Positions 7,723 to 17,222 of a DNA stretch of 64,000 nt are shown piece after piece (the stretch's first letter is position 1; each line of letters opens with the position of its first letter). Location of the stretch: NCBI GenBank assembly GCA_944383765.1, contig CALWQT010000006.1, positions 1 through 64,000 of the forward strand, written 5' to 3'. The notes under the pieces were generated by a model that was given only the letters and a program-made list of their open reading frames with translations, searched no databases and was not told the origin of the DNA. The position numbers were made by a program, and so were the translations under genes. The stretch is from an uncultured Lachnospiraceae bacterium (GTDB lineage Bacteria > Bacillota > Clostridia > Lachnospirales > Lachnospiraceae).

Positions 7723-8500
7723 CTGCCTGCTCCCTTCCGTATATCCTGGCCGCTCTCTGCTCCAATTCCCTCTGCATGGAAAAATATCCGAAATGCCCGA
7801 ATTCAGGGGCACACTTGGTACAGGTAAATGCATAATACCCATTTTCCGGATAACCCGGGGCATTCAGGTATGTCCAGGCTTTCCTCATACAGAACCCGGT
7901 CTGCTCTTCTCTTCTGTCCAGGTCTTTCTCCCAAGTTTCATACAAACCAGCCAGGTTTACCCATGTTACAGCCAGTTCCATTTCTCCGCCCGGAAGTTTT
8001 TCCATCACGGTCAGCGCCTTTCCATAATAATCCCTGGCTTTTTCAAACTCACCCATGTCTTTCCATGCCAGGCCCAGATTATTGTAAAGACCCGCCATAC
8101 GGTAATCTCCCTCTTCCAGATATCTGTGGTAAATTTCTTCCGCCTTTCTGTAGTAAGGCATAGCAGCCTCTGTTCTGCCAAACGCTTTCAGCGTAGTCGC
8201 CCCATTCAGATAAGTAGTTCCCCCGGTAACTGTTTCCTCAAGCCCATATTCCTGTATCAGCTGTATCCCCCGCTCCACGGCCTTCAGGCCCAGTGTTTCC
8301 TTTCTGCTGGTCCTGTGATACCCCATCAGTTCATTCTGAATCGTAAGTTCTCCTCTCCAGTCTCCATCCTTTTTTGCCTGTTCCAGCCAGTAATAAAGAT
8401 GTTTTTCTCCATCTTCTCCCCGGTTCTCCGCCAGCAGGCTGTCCAGCTGCCGGATCACCTCTTCCACCGGAATCCTGCTTTCACCATTCTTGTTTTCCAT
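7709..8500 (-). CDS. Tetratricopeptide-repeat protein paired with DUF4037
   Basis: This 263-aa soluble protein has about four helical TPR-like repeats. The clearest are around 112-185 (AMPYYRKAEEIY, LYNNLGLAWKDMGEFEKARDYYGKAL, VTWVNLAGLYETW). TPRs are protein-binding scaffolds. The C-terminus carries an unusual Cys/aromatic segment (YYAFTCTKCAPEFGHFGYF). The gene follows GGGAGCAGG and overlaps the DUF4037 gene. Function is unknown; it may position or regulate the DUF4037 partner. Confidence 0.8.
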   Translation of the reverse strand: MENKNGESRIPVEEVIRQLDSLLAENRGEDGEKHLYYWLEQAKKDGDWRGELTIQNELMGYHRTSRKETLGLKAVERGIQLIQEYGLEETVTGGTTYLNGATTLKAFGRTEAAMPYYRKAEEIYHRYLEEGDYRMAGLYNNLGLAWKDMGEFEKARDYYGKALTVMEKLPGGEMELAVTWVNLAGLYETWEKDLDRREEQTGFCMRKAWTYLNAPGYPENGYYAFTCTKCAPEFGHFGYFSMQRELEQRAARIYGREQADERA

Positions 8501-8601
8501 AATTGTCCTGCTCCCGTTTTCCTATCTATCTGTAAAACAGAAAAAGGCAGCCATGCCCATTGCCGCACGCTTACCCCTTCTGCTGCTTTCCTATTGATAT
8601 G

Positions 8602-9729
8602 TTAATGGGTTACCGCATAATGAAGCATAGCAGCCCATATATTCTGATTTTTTGTCCAGACATTATCCCATTCGCTTACCGGCATGGGACAGGCTACACT
8701 GCCCACTTCTATGGTAATACTGGGCACAGGATTTTCTTTTATCTGCAGCCAGTCTTTATACCCTCCCGCTCCACTGGACTCCAGTTTCCGGTATCCGGTA
8801 ATTCCAATTGCCAGATCTGCCAGTTCATTTGACTGGGCTTCTACCTGATTGCCCTCAAAATCCCAGTATACCACCTCTCCCATGGAATGATAGTTCACCA
8901 CTGCGGACCAGGGATACTTATTCGCCAGATTAAAGAGTGCCATACTTTCCGGCTCAGAGCAGGGCGCAGTTCCCTTATAACTGCTGTAAGAAGGATAACC
9001 TACATCATAAACCCGGTCCCAGCCGGCATCAAAATTCCCGTTCAGATCCACTCCTCTGCCATTGGCCTTCCAGTAATTCAGATAACGCTCTATGGGCATG
9101 GAAGTACGTCCGCTTGCCAGGTCCTGCCGGTAAGCCTCCTCGACAATACTCCTGAGTCCCGGAGACCGGATAGCAGAAAGGCCATACTGACTGATCGAAA
9201 CACCATCCGGATTCACCATAGGCAGAAAATGGATCGCTCCCTGCTGGAACATAGCCGCATAACCGGTTCCCTGATAGTTTCCTGTACTATACTGGGATAA
9301 TGCCATTTCCAGCTGCTTCATGATAAGCAATGGCGTCATATATTCCCTTCCATGGATTCCTCCCTGGATCATCACATTCTTACCGGATTCCTGATTACCC
9401 ACTACTGCCTCGCAAAGATACCTTCCGTCCAGGGATGTACCCACAATATTGATTGTCAGCAGATCACCATATCTTAATTTTAATTGCTTTAAATCTGTTA
9501 TCATTTCATCATAGGAATACTTTTCTACTGCTCCTACAATATCCTGGCCCGCAGGAACTGCTTCCACTCCGGACGTATCAAACGTCATTCCCGGTCCCAC
9601 GATCGTGCCGCCGCTCCAGCCCGTCATTCCGCTTCCCGGTCCTGCAGACGCCGCCTGAACCGGTCCTGCAGACATCACTGCCAGAGCAAACACAATACCT
9701 GCCAGTCTCAAACCATACCTGAATCTCAT
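8602..9729 (-). CDS. Secreted zinc carboxypeptidase, M14 family
   Basis: The protein is 375 aa with a signal peptide ending near AQA/ASA (about residues 26-29). Zinc ligands are seen as HGRE (His126, Glu129) and the distal His in NYHS (about 280). The catalytic Glu is in TIEVGS (about 345). Clostridial relatives cleave gamma-D-Glu-diamino-acid bonds in peptidoglycan peptides, and the envelope genes downstream support a wall role, but a general peptidase is also possible. The ATG follows CAGGAGAAATGAC. It appears to be a separate unit, about 100 bp from the TPR gene. Confidence 0.88.
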   Translation of the reverse strand: MRFRYGLRLAGIVFALAVMSAGPVQAASAGPGSGMTGWSGGTIVGPGMTFDTSGVEAVPAGQDIVGAVEKYSYDEMITDLKQLKLRYGDLLTINIVGTSLDGRYLCEAVVGNQESGKNVMIQGGIHGREYMTPLLIMKQLEMALSQYSTGNYQGTGYAAMFQQGAIHFLPMVNPDGVSISQYGLSAIRSPGLRSIVEEAYRQDLASGRTSMPIERYLNYWKANGRGVDLNGNFDAGWDRVYDVGYPSYSSYKGTAPCSEPESMALFNLANKYPWSAVVNYHSMGEVVYWDFEGNQVEAQSNELADLAIGITGYRKLESSGAGGYKDWLQIKENPVPSITIEVGSVACPMPVSEWDNVWTKNQNIWAAMLHYAVTH

Positions 9730-9818
9730 GTCATTTCTCCTGCGTTCTGATCATAGCGTTGCCTTCTGTAAAGGATACCATAATTTCCCCTTAAAAAGTA
9801 TTACACTTCTCTTAAAAT

Positions 9819-10985
9819 TCAATCCAACAGGAAATGACTCATCACATAATTGCTCAGGTCAGTTCCCTTTTCCGTCAATGCCACGATTGGATATTCCACT
9901 CTCAACAGTCCCTGCTGTTTCATATCCTCAATTACATTGCCATAAATATTCCACATATTCTGTCCAAAACGTTGGTGAAATTCAGCACCGGATACCCCCT
10001 CAGTCAAACGGAGCCCCAGAAACATAAATTCTTCCATCTGTTCTCTCACACTCAGTTTCTGGATATCCTGATAAATACAGGATGGGAAATCTTTTCTGGA
10101 TGCCATTTCCAGATATGTATTCAGATTCCCTTCTTTTTTAAAGCGGAATCCGCTGATACAGGACGCAGCTCCGATTCCCAGACCCAGATAATCCACACCT
10201 GTCCAATAACCGGTATTATGACGGCAGTCAAATCCTTTTCTTGCGTAATTAGAGATTTCATAGCGGTGATAGCCATGTTCTTCCAGGATTGTCTTCGTCA
10301 TATGGTACATTTCCCTTTCCGTATCTTCGTCCGGAAGGGGCGGAAATGCTTTTTCCCCTGTTCCATACCGTTCATAAAAGGGCGTCCCCTCTTCTATGAT
10401 CAGACTGTATGCTGAAATATGTTCCGGACGCAGCATTGTCACCTTTTTTAGCGTCTTCTCCCAGGAAGACAGGGTCTGCCCGGGAAGCGCTGACATCAGG
10501 TCCACATTCACATTGGAAAATCCTGCCAGCCTTACCTGCTGGTAGGATTTCAGAAAGTCATCATAGGTATGGATCCGCCCCAGCACTTTTAACTCCCAGT
10601 CATCAGCAGACTGAAGCCCCAGGCTGATACGGTTTATACCAGCCTCACGGTAACATTCCAGTTTATGCTCGTCCAGAGTGCCGGGATTGATCTCTATCGT
10701 CACTTCCGCATCTTTACGGATATCAAAATAGTCCCCCGCAGCCTGCAGGATACCCAGAATATATTCTCCCGGTAATATGGACGGGGTACCCCCGCCTATA
10801 AAGATACTGGTCACCTCATAAGCGCGTACCCCGCCGCTCTCTCCGATGATCTCATCGATCAGTTTTTCCACATAAGCCCGCTGTATCTGCAGCGTTGCCG
10901 GCATGGATAAAAAGTCACAGTATGCACACTTCCGTTCACAAAACGGAATATGGATATATAATTCCAAAGGTTTTTTCTCATTCAT
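9819..10985 (-). CDS. hemW: HemW, radical-SAM heme chaperone
   Basis: This 388-aa radical SAM protein carries the cluster motif [10 protein letters not shown] (Cys16, Cys20, Cys23), the SAM-binding GGGTPS near 63 and a C-terminal HemW-type domain. The family was long annotated as oxygen-independent coproporphyrinogen oxidase, but members with CxxxCxxC and this length belong to the HemW group, which delivers heme. The start overlaps the end of lepA by 8 bp. A lepA-hemW pair is common in Bacillota. Whether it handles heme in this anaerobe is unknown. Confidence 0.9.
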   Translation of the reverse strand: MNEKKPLELYIHIPFCERKCAYCDFLSMPATLQIQRAYVEKLIDEIIGESGGVRAYEVTSIFIGGGTPSILPGEYILGILQAAGDYFDIRKDAEVTIEINPGTLDEHKLECYREAGINRISLGLQSADDWELKVLGRIHTYDDFLKSYQQVRLAGFSNVNVDLMSALPGQTLSSWEKTLKKVTMLRPEHISAYSLIIEEGTPFYERYGTGEKAFPPLPDEDTEREMYHMTKTILEEHGYHRYEISNYARKGFDCRHNTGYWTGVDYLGLGIGAASCISGFRFKKEGNLNTYLEMASRKDFPSCIYQDIQKLSVREQMEEFMFLGLRLTEGVSGAEFHQRFGQNMWNIYGNVIEDMKQQGLLRVEYPIVALTEKGTDLSNYVMSHFLLD

Positions 10986-12789
10986 CGTCTAATTTCAACA
11001 CACTCATAAACGCCTTCTGCGGAATCTCCACATTTCCGATCTGGCGCATGCGCTTCTTTCCTTCCTTCTGTTTCTCCAGAAGTTTTCTCTTTCTTGAAAT
11101 ATCACCGCCATAACATTTGGCAAGCACATCTTTCCTCATGGCTTTTACTGTCTCCCTGGCAATGATCTTTCCGCCGATTGCTGCCTGTATGGGAATCTCA
11201 AACAGATGGCGTGGAATCTCTTCCTTCAGTTTTTCGCACATCTTTCTTCCCCGCTCATAGGCAGAATCCGCATGGACAATAAAGGAAAGGGCATCCACTT
11301 CTTCTTTATTGACAAGGATATCCAGTTTCACCAGTTCTGACCGCTGATAGCCTTTCATGTCATAATCAAAGGAAGCATATCCTCTGGACCTGGATTTCAG
11401 CGCATCAAAGAAATCATAAATGATTTCATTGAGAGGAAGATCATATTTCAGCAATGCCCTGGTCTCCTCCATATATTCCATTCCCAGGTATACCCCTCTT
11501 CTCTCCTGGCACAGCTTCATAATGGCTCCCACAAATTCTGTAGTGACCATGATTTCCGCGGATACGATGGGTTCTTCCATATACTCGATTTCCGTAGGGT
11601 CCGGAAGATTGGATGGATTAGTCAGTTCGATCATTTCCCCATTTTTCTTATGAACCCGGTAAATAACTCCCGGAGCCGTTGTGACAAGATCCAGATTATA
11701 TTCTCTCTCCAGCCGTTCCTGTATGATTTCCAGATGGAGCAGTCCTAAAAATCCGCAGCGGAACCCAAATCCCAGAGCGACTGAGGTTTCCGGCTCATAA
11801 AACAGAGAGGCATCATTCAGCTGCAGCTTCTCCAGTGCATCCCGAAGATCCGGATACTTGGCTCCGTCCGCCGGGTAAAGCCCGCAATATACCATAGAAG
11901 TGACCTTTTTGTAACCAGGCAGAGGCTCCTTGCAGGGGTTCTTCTGGCTGGTAATGGTATCTCCTACCTCTGTGTCTTTTACATTTTTAATGCTGGCAGT
12001 AATATAGCCTACCATTCCCGCTGATAATTCCTCACAGGGAATAAACTGTCCTGCCCCAAAATATCCTACCTCCACCACATCGGCGGTAGCTCCTGTAGCC
12101 ATCATACGAATCGGCATTCCCTTGCGTACCGTTCCTTCTTTGATACGGCAGAATACGATAACGCCTTTATAAGAATCATAAATAGAATCAAAGATCAGTG
12201 CCTGAAGGGGAGCTTCCGGGTCTCCCTTTGGTGCCGGAATTTTTTCCACAATCGCTTCCAGCACTGCTTCTACATTCTCTCCGGTTTTCGCCGAAATCCT
12301 TGGAGCATCATGAGCTTCGATTCCGATCACATCTTCAATCTCCGCAGCCACCCGGTCCGGGTCTGCACTTGGAAGGTCAATCTTGTTGATGACCGGAAAT
12401 ACATCCAGGTCATGGTCTAAGGCCAGATATACATTTGCCAGTGTCTGCGCCTCGATTCCCTGGGCAGCATCTACTACCAGCACCGCCCCATCACACGCCG
12501 CCAGGCTTCGGGATACTTCATAATTAAAGTCCACATGTCCTGGGGTATCGATCAGGTTAAAAATATATTCTTCTCCGTCTTTTGCCTTATACACCGTCCG
12601 CACAGTCTGTGCCTTAATGGTAATGCCTCTCTCCCGTTCCAGTTCCATATTATCCAGGACCTGAGCCTGCATCTCCCTGCTGGTCAGTAGTCCGGTCCGT
12701 TCAATGATGCGGTCTGCAAGAGTCGATTTTCCATGGTCTATATGAGCGATAATACAAAAATTTCTGATTTTGCTTTGGTCTAATGACAT
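10978..12789 (-). CDS. lepA: Elongation factor 4 (LepA), back-translocating GTPase
   Basis: This ribosome-associated GTPase is 603 aa when started at the ATG at 12789, giving [20 protein letters not shown] as the N-terminus. The open frame continues 23 codons further but without a ribosome site. G1 is [10 protein letters not shown]3 is DTPGHVDF, G4 is NKIDLP. The C-terminal LepA-specific domain ends with the basic [14 protein letters not shown] segment. It is nearly invariant in length across bacteria, and this copy matches. Confidence 0.96.
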   Translation of the reverse strand: MSLDQSKIRNFCIIAHIDHGKSTLADRIIERTGLLTSREMQAQVLDNMELERERGITIKAQTVRTVYKAKDGEEYIFNLIDTPGHVDFNYEVSRSLAACDGAVLVVDAAQGIEAQTLANVYLALDHDLDVFPVINKIDLPSADPDRVAAEIEDVIGIEAHDAPRISAKTGENVEAVLEAIVEKIPAPKGDPEAPLQALIFDSIYDSYKGVIVFCRIKEGTVRKGMPIRMMATGATADVVEVGYFGAGQFIPCEELSAGMVGYITASIKNVKDTEVGDTITSQKNPCKEPLPGYKKVTSMVYCGLYPADGAKYPDLRDALEKLQLNDASLFYEPETSVALGFGFRCGFLGLLHLEIIQERLEREYNLDLVTTAPGVIYRVHKKNGEMIELTNPSNLPDPTEIEYMEEPIVSAEIMVTTEFVGAIMKLCQERRGVYLGMEYMEETRALLKYDLPLNEIIYDFFDALKSRSRGYASFDYDMKGYQRSELVKLDILVNKEEVDALSFIVHADSAYERGRKMCEKLKEEIPRHLFEIPIQAAIGGKIIARETVKAMRKDVLAKCYGGDISRKRKLLEKQKEGKKRMRQIGNVEIPQKAFMSVLKLDDE

Positions 12790-12867
12790 ACTTCTTTTTT
12801 CCTCTTTCCAGGGTAATTTCTGCCCGCCTGACAGCAGGCCGTAGCTATACAATAACATATCATTTTT

Positions 12868-14112
12868 TTAATTTCCTTGCAACACCATATCCAAAACTTC
12901 TGCCAATGGCTCCATGGCGTTTCTCGCTTCCTCATAAGTATTGGTCTGAGCCCCTACTTCGATCAGGGCCGAGCGCGGCCTCACATGCAGGTTATATCTG
13001 AGTCCCTTCAGATAAATCTTCCTGGTAAAGCCTGGGAAATAAGCGGCAGCCTTTACCTGCATCTGCAGACTGAATGCCAGATTGTCTTCCCGGTATGGAT
13101 TCGGCAGATATTCGATGGGGCCATCCGGAGTCTGGCTCATACCGTTAAAGAACATGATCTGAGCCGTAGACTTTCCATTCACCTGGGATACCAGGTGGGT
13201 ATCCTGGTCCACCCCGTCCCTGTGGATATCCAGCACCACTTCTATGGAAGGATTCTGCTGTAAAATCTGGCTGATTCCCTCCAGCGCATATGTATAAGCC
13301 TTGCTTCGGTCCAACTCACCATTCCGAAGATCATAAACAGAAGTATCATGGATCACCTGATAACCCTTAGCTGTCAAAAGTTCTGTCAGATAATTTCCCA
13401 CTCCCACTACTGTAGCATCTGGATTTGCTTCCGAGTAATCGGAATAGGTTTCCTGGGAATGGCTGTGATAGATCAGGATCTGGGGCGTCTCTCCCGACTT
13501 TGTAAGCGTTAAATCCCTGGAAAGCAATTCCTTGGCATTCATCTCCTCTCTTCCCGCTGTGGTTGAAGGATGCACGCTGTAAAACGTCTTCATAAGGAAA
13601 TCATAATCCGCCAGCTGCTCCATGGAATATTGCTTCCCGGGAATGGACAGGACCGGTCCGGAAGCCGGCTCCAGGGAATTTTCCGTCCCTGCCGGTTCTT
13701 GCTGTCCCTGGCAGGCTGAATCTGCATCCTCATCTCCCCTGGCTCTCTGGATAGCCGCATACTGTTCATAGACCTGCTGATTCTCCAGATAGCCTTGATA
13801 AGACGGGTCATATCCTGCCATCCCCGGCTTTTTTTCCAGATATCGTTTCCCCAGACGATAGGCCGGAATCCAGTCCCACAAAAATTCACTCAGATTTTTT
13901 CCATTTTCTCCTTTTCTGCCAGACGGGTAATGCCCTTTTAATAAAGTGGAAAAACAGGATAAGGAAGTCTGCGTCCAGAATGCCCTGCTCCCTTCCGGAT
14001 TCCTTACAGACGGCAGCCACAGATCCTTTCCAGCAGCAAATACCACCGCTATGGCAAGCAGGAGGACCAGGACCCCTTTGCTTGTTCTTCTTCTTTTTTC
14101 CACTCTGTCCAC
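12868..14112 (-). CDS. spoIIP: Stage II sporulation protein P (SpoIIP), engulfment amidase/endopeptidase
   Basis: This 414-aa protein has one N-terminal membrane anchor (GVLVLLLAIAVVFAAG, about 13-28) and a Gln/Ala-rich linker. The SpoIIP catalytic domain (about 215-412) contains IYHSHSQETYSD, IHRDG and the end motif ALIEVGAQTNT. With SpoIID and SpoIIM it degrades septal peptidoglycan during engulfment of the forespore. Start is GTG at 14112, close behind AGGAGG; a second in-frame GTG at 14103 is better spaced. It is directly downstream of gpr, the usual gpr-spoIIP order in Clostridia. Confidence 0.94.
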   Translation of the reverse strand: MDRVEKRRRTSKGVLVLLLAIAVVFAAGKDLWLPSVRNPEGSRAFWTQTSLSCFSTLLKGHYPSGRKGENGKNLSEFLWDWIPAYRLGKRYLEKKPGMAGYDPSYQGYLENQQVYEQYAAIQRARGDEDADSACQGQQEPAGTENSLEPASGPVLSIPGKQYSMEQLADYDFLMKTFYSVHPSTTAGREEMNAKELLSRDLTLTKSGETPQILIYHSHSQETYSDYSEANPDATVVGVGNYLTELLTAKGYQVIHDTSVYDLRNGELDRSKAYTYALEGISQILQQNPSIEVVLDIHRDGVDQDTHLVSQVNGKSTAQIMFFNGMSQTPDGPIEYLPNPYREDNLAFSLQMQVKAAAYFPGFTRKIYLKGLRYNLHVRPRSALIEVGAQTNTYEEARNAMEPLAEVLDMVLQGN

Positions 14113-14137
14113 CCCCTCCTGCGATTCCCTTCTATCA

Positions 14138-15154
14138 TCATATGCCGGAAAAAGCCTGATGGATTCCCTCGGAAATGGTGAAACTTAAAGTTTTTACCCG
14201 TTCATCAATATCCGGAGGTGTGACATAAAGCTGCCCCAGATCCGGTTCCAGAAGTTCCAGGAACAGATGATACTGTTCTTCCGGGTCCATATGCTGCAGC
14301 CAGTCTCCTACTCCTCTGGAAGCATGGTTCTTCTCCAGCACCTTTACCATGGCAGACACGGTGTCCTGAGCAATCGCCGCTGCTCCCACCACGGTAGGGA
14401 CTCCGATAGCCAGTACCGGTATGCCCAGGCTCTCCCGGGTCAGGCCATGCCGGTGATTGCCCACGCCGGAACCTGGATGGATTCCTGTATTGGTCAGCTG
14501 TATGGTAGTTCCCAGACGGCGGACACTTCTGGCTGCCAGAGCATCAATGGCAAGTACCAGATCCGGCTTTGTTTCCCCGATGATTCCCTTTAAGATTTCC
14601 GCTGTTTCCATTCCTGTCTGCGCCATCACTCCCGGCACGATTCCGCTGATCACCGTCATCTCCCGGGAATGTTCCATCCGTCTGGTCACCTGAATATTTC
14701 CCAGGGTTCTCGGCCCCAGGGAATCCGGTGTAACGTAAGGATTTCCCAACCCCACGACCAGTACATGAATTCCTGTTTTTCCCAGATTTTCCTTCAGCAC
14801 TTCCGAAGCCAGACGTCTGATCTGGGCTCCCAGTTCCTCCGCCACGTCCTGATGATAGCCTTCATCTTTTTCTGCCAGTTTTCCTGCCTCCAACGTCACA
14901 TACGTTCCCACTGGCTTTCCAATGGTCCTGGCACCCCGGTTATTTTTTATCTTAACTTCTGTCAGGGATATGCCTCCTGCTTGATCCCGCCATTCCCGTA
15001 CCTCTACTCCTTCTTCTCCTTTTCCTTCTTTACTGGCATTTTCCCGTCCTTCCAATGCCAGATCCGTCCGGATTTCAAATCTTCCTGTCCGCCCGGATCT
15101 GATTTTTCCTGCCGCCTGTCTGTTTTTTCTTCTCACTCTTTTCCTGATCTTCAT
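14138..15154 (-). CDS. gpr: GPR endopeptidase, germination protease for small acid-soluble proteins
   Basis: This is a 338-aa cytoplasmic aspartic-type protease made in the forespore that degrades SASPs on germination. The propeptide region contains the typical IRTDLALE at about 28-36, where auto-processing occurs. Core motifs VVGLGNPYVTPDSLGP and IAIDALAARSVRRLGTTIQL are present. The ATG at 15154 has better spacing to AGGAAAGGA than the one at 15160. No SASP genes are in this window. spoIIP follows directly, so the two are probably one sporulation operon. Confidence 0.95.
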   Translation of the reverse strand: MKIRKRVRRKNRQAAGKIRSGRTGRFEIRTDLALEGRENASKEGKGEEGVEVREWRDQAGGISLTEVKIKNNRGARTIGKPVGTYVTLEAGKLAEKDEGYHQDVAEELGAQIRRLASEVLKENLGKTGIHVLVVGLGNPYVTPDSLGPRTLGNIQVTRRMEHSREMTVISGIVPGVMAQTGMETAEILKGIIGETKPDLVLAIDALAARSVRRLGTTIQLTNTGIHPGSGVGNHRHGLTRESLGIPVLAIGVPTVVGAAAIAQDTVSAMVKVLEKNHASRGVGDWLQHMDPEEQYHLFLELLEPDLGQLYVTPPDIDERVKTLSFTISEGIHQAFSGI

Positions 15155-15225
15155 ATCCATTCCTTTCCTGATGGTTTTTCTCCTGTTTTCCGTGGTATTT
15201 TCTGCAAAAAAACAGGAAATATGTA

Positions 15226-15254
15226 TTGACAGACCTGAGCAGATTCGATAAAAT
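15226..15254 (+). promoter_or_regulatory. Sigma-A promoter of rpsT
   Basis: A perfect TTGACA (15226-15231), 17 bp, then TAAAAT (15249-15254). This leaves a leader of about 85 nt before rpsT, long enough for autoregulation. Confidence 0.8.
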
Positions 15255-15346
15255 ACAATAGTATGTTTACATTGAACTGTCCGTGTCCAGGCTTCGATGC
15301 AAACCGAAGATTAGAATATCATAGAAAATAATTGGAGGTGTACAGA

Positions 15347-15610
15347 TTGGCTAACATTAAATCTGCAAAGAAAAGAATCTTAGTAAATCAGACTAAGGCT
15401 GCCAGAAATAAGGCAATCAGATCTAAAGTAAGAACTGCTATCAAAAAAGTTGACGCTGCTATCGCTGCCGGTGACAAGGCTGCTGCACAGGCATGTTTAG
15501 TGGCTGCTACTGCTGAAATTGACAAGGCTACCACAAAGGGTGTTTATCACAAAAACACTTCTTCCCGTAAGGTATCCCGTCTGGCAAAAGCTGTCAACGG
15601 AATGGCTTAA
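15347..15610 (+). CDS. rpsT: 30S ribosomal protein S20
   Basis: This 87-aa basic ribosomal protein binds 16S rRNA. It begins (L/M)ANIKSAKKRILVNQTKAARN, the canonical S20 start. The start codon is TTG at 15347, six bases behind GGAGGTG (15334-15340). An upstream in-frame TTG at 15332 overlaps the ribosome site and cannot be used. Non-AUG starts are known for S20 in other bacteria, where they take part in autogenous control. It is a single-gene unit on the plus strand with its own promoter and terminator, between genes of opposite strand. Confidence 0.97.
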   Translation: MANIKSAKKRILVNQTKAARNKAIRSKVRTAIKKVDAAIAAGDKAAAQACLVAATAEIDKATTKGVYHKNTSSRKVSRLAKAVNGMA

Positions 15611-15627
15611 TCAAATACAAACAAATA

Positions 15628-15667
15628 AAAGCTCTTATCTGTGGGTGTGACAGATAAGAGCTTTTTT
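15628..15667 (+). terminator. Terminator of rpsT
   Basis: AAAGCTCTTATCTG pairs with CAGATAAGAGCTTT across a short loop and is followed by a T-run. It lies 18 bp after the stop codon. Confidence 0.92.
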
Positions 15668-15685
15668 ATATTCTTTCATAGGAAA

Positions 15686-15734
15686 ACGGGCTGCCCAGAT
15701 GATATCCACCGATTGGAAATCAAAGACAGCCCGC
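15686..15734 (-). terminator. Probable terminator of the FAD-oxidoreductase gene
   Basis: On the minus strand CGGGCTG and CAGCCCG enclose a long loop and are followed by TTTTCC. It lies just after the oxidoreductase stop codon. The loop is long, so this is less certain than the rpsT terminator. Confidence 0.55.
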
Positions 15735-15745
15735 CAAACACTCCC

Positions 15746-17116
15746 TTATATTGTTTCCGCAATCCTTCTTGCCACATAGATTCCGCTGGCAGATGCATGA
15801 GATAGAGAATGAGTCACCCCGCTTCCATCTCCGATAATATAAAGGCCTTTATATTTTGTTTCCAGATTTTCATCAATATCCACTTCCATATTATAGAATT
15901 TCACTTCTACTCCATAAAGAAGCGTATCATCATTGGCCGTACCCGGTGCGATTTTATCCAGGGCATAAATCATTTCAATGATTCCATCCAGGATTCTTTT
16001 CGGCAGTACCAGGCTCAGATCTCCCGGCGTGGCTGCCAGAGTTGGGGTAACCAGCCCTTCTTCAATTCTCTTCGCCGTACTTCTGCGCCCCCTTACCAGA
16101 TCTCCAAAACGCTGAAGGATAACGCCTCCACCAAGCATATTGGAAAGCCTTGCAATACTCTCACCATAGCCATTGCTGTCCTTGAACGGCTCTGAAAAAT
16201 GCTTGGCTACCAGAAGAGCAAAATTAGTGTTTTCTGTCTGTTTATCCGCACCTTCATAACTATGACCGTTTACGGTTACAATTCCATTGGTATTCTCATT
16301 TACCACGATACCGTTTGGATTCATGCAGAAAGTCCGGACATTGTCCTCAAATTTCTCTGTCCGATAAACAATCTTACTCTCATAAAGTTCATCTGTCAGA
16401 TGGGAAAAGATAACAGCAGGAATCTCCACCCGGACACCAATATCAACACGGTTGGATTTTGTTGCAATATCCAGATCCTTGCAGACAGTCTCCATCCACT
16501 TGCTTCCACTACGCCCTACAGAAACGATACACTGGCTGCATTCCACAGCCCCCTTGCTGTAAGAAATCCGATAACCGTCCTCCAGCACTTCTATTTTCTC
16601 TACCGGACTCTGGAAGAAAAATTCCACTTTGTCTTTCAATTCTGCATACAGGTTTTCCAACACTACATAGTTGATATCTGTTCCCAGATGACGTACCGAA
16701 GCGTCCAGCAGTTTCAGTTTATTCTGAATACATACCTTTTTAAATTTTGTTCCGGCAGTAGAATACATCTTTGTTCCCTCTCCGCCGTGGGAAACATTGA
16801 TCTCGTCCACATATTTCATCAGATCAATGGCTTCTTTCTTTCCGATATGCTCGTAAAGCGTTCCGCCAAAATCATTAGTAATATTATATTTACCGTCAGA
16901 AAAAGCTCCTGCTCCGCCAAAACCATTCATAATCGCACATGTTTTGCACTTGATACAGGATTTTACCTTATCACCGTCAATGGGACATTTCCGTTTCTCC
17001 AATGAATATCCTTCTTCAAAAACTGCAATTTTTAACTTTGGATTTTTCTTGACAAGTTCATAAGCAGAAAAAATCCCGCCAGGTCCGGCTCCAACAATAA
17101 TCACATCGTATTTCAT
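15746..17116 (-). CDS. FAD-dependent oxidoreductase (COG2509 type)
   Basis: This is a 456-aa soluble flavoprotein. The N-terminus has the dinucleotide-binding GxGxxG (VIIVGAGPGGIFSAYEL, about 5-21). A cysteine cluster follows: KCPID, then CIKCKTC at about 54-60, directly before GFGGAGAFSDGK. The C-terminus has the second FAD motif, LYIIGDGSGVTHSLSHA. The Cys cluster suggests a metal centre or redox disulfide. The substrate is unknown for this family. It is monocistronic with its own promoter and is flanked by unrelated housekeeping genes. Confidence 0.85.
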   Translation of the reverse strand: MKYDVIIVGAGPGGIFSAYELVKKNPKLKIAVFEEGYSLEKRKCPIDGDKVKSCIKCKTCAIMNGFGGAGAFSDGKYNITNDFGGTLYEHIGKKEAIDLMKYVDEINVSHGGEGTKMYSTAGTKFKKVCIQNKLKLLDASVRHLGTDINYVVLENLYAELKDKVEFFFQSPVEKIEVLEDGYRISYSKGAVECSQCIVSVGRSGSKWMETVCKDLDIATKSNRVDIGVRVEIPAVIFSHLTDELYESKIVYRTEKFEDNVRTFCMNPNGIVVNENTNGIVTVNGHSYEGADKQTENTNFALLVAKHFSEPFKDSNGYGESIARLSNMLGGGVILQRFGDLVRGRRSTAKRIEEGLVTPTLAATPGDLSLVLPKRILDGIIEMIYALDKIAPGTANDDTLLYGVEVKFYNMEVDIDENLETKYKGLYIIGDGSGVTHSLSHASASGIYVARRIAETI

Positions 17117-17162
17117 ATTAATCCCTCAAAAAATATTTTTACAGTTACACAAACCGCTTTCT

Positions 17163-17191
17163 ATTATACTTTAGAATACCAGTTTTATCAA
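17163..17191 (-). promoter_or_regulatory. Promoter of the FAD-oxidoreductase gene
   Basis: Minus-strand TTGATA (17191-17186) and TATAAT (17168-17163) are spaced 17 bp, about 45 bp before the start codon. Confidence 0.65.
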
Positions 17192-17222
17192 ATATTTTCT
17201 CATTGCTTTTTATCCCTGTGGT

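Noticed and set aside
7793..8605. 270-codon open frame opposite the TPR gene
   Set aside because: Antisense shadow; composition and lack of a ribosome site argue against it.
16199..17005. 268-codon open frame opposite the FAD oxidoreductase
   Set aside because: Antisense of a clear enzyme gene; no recognisable domain.
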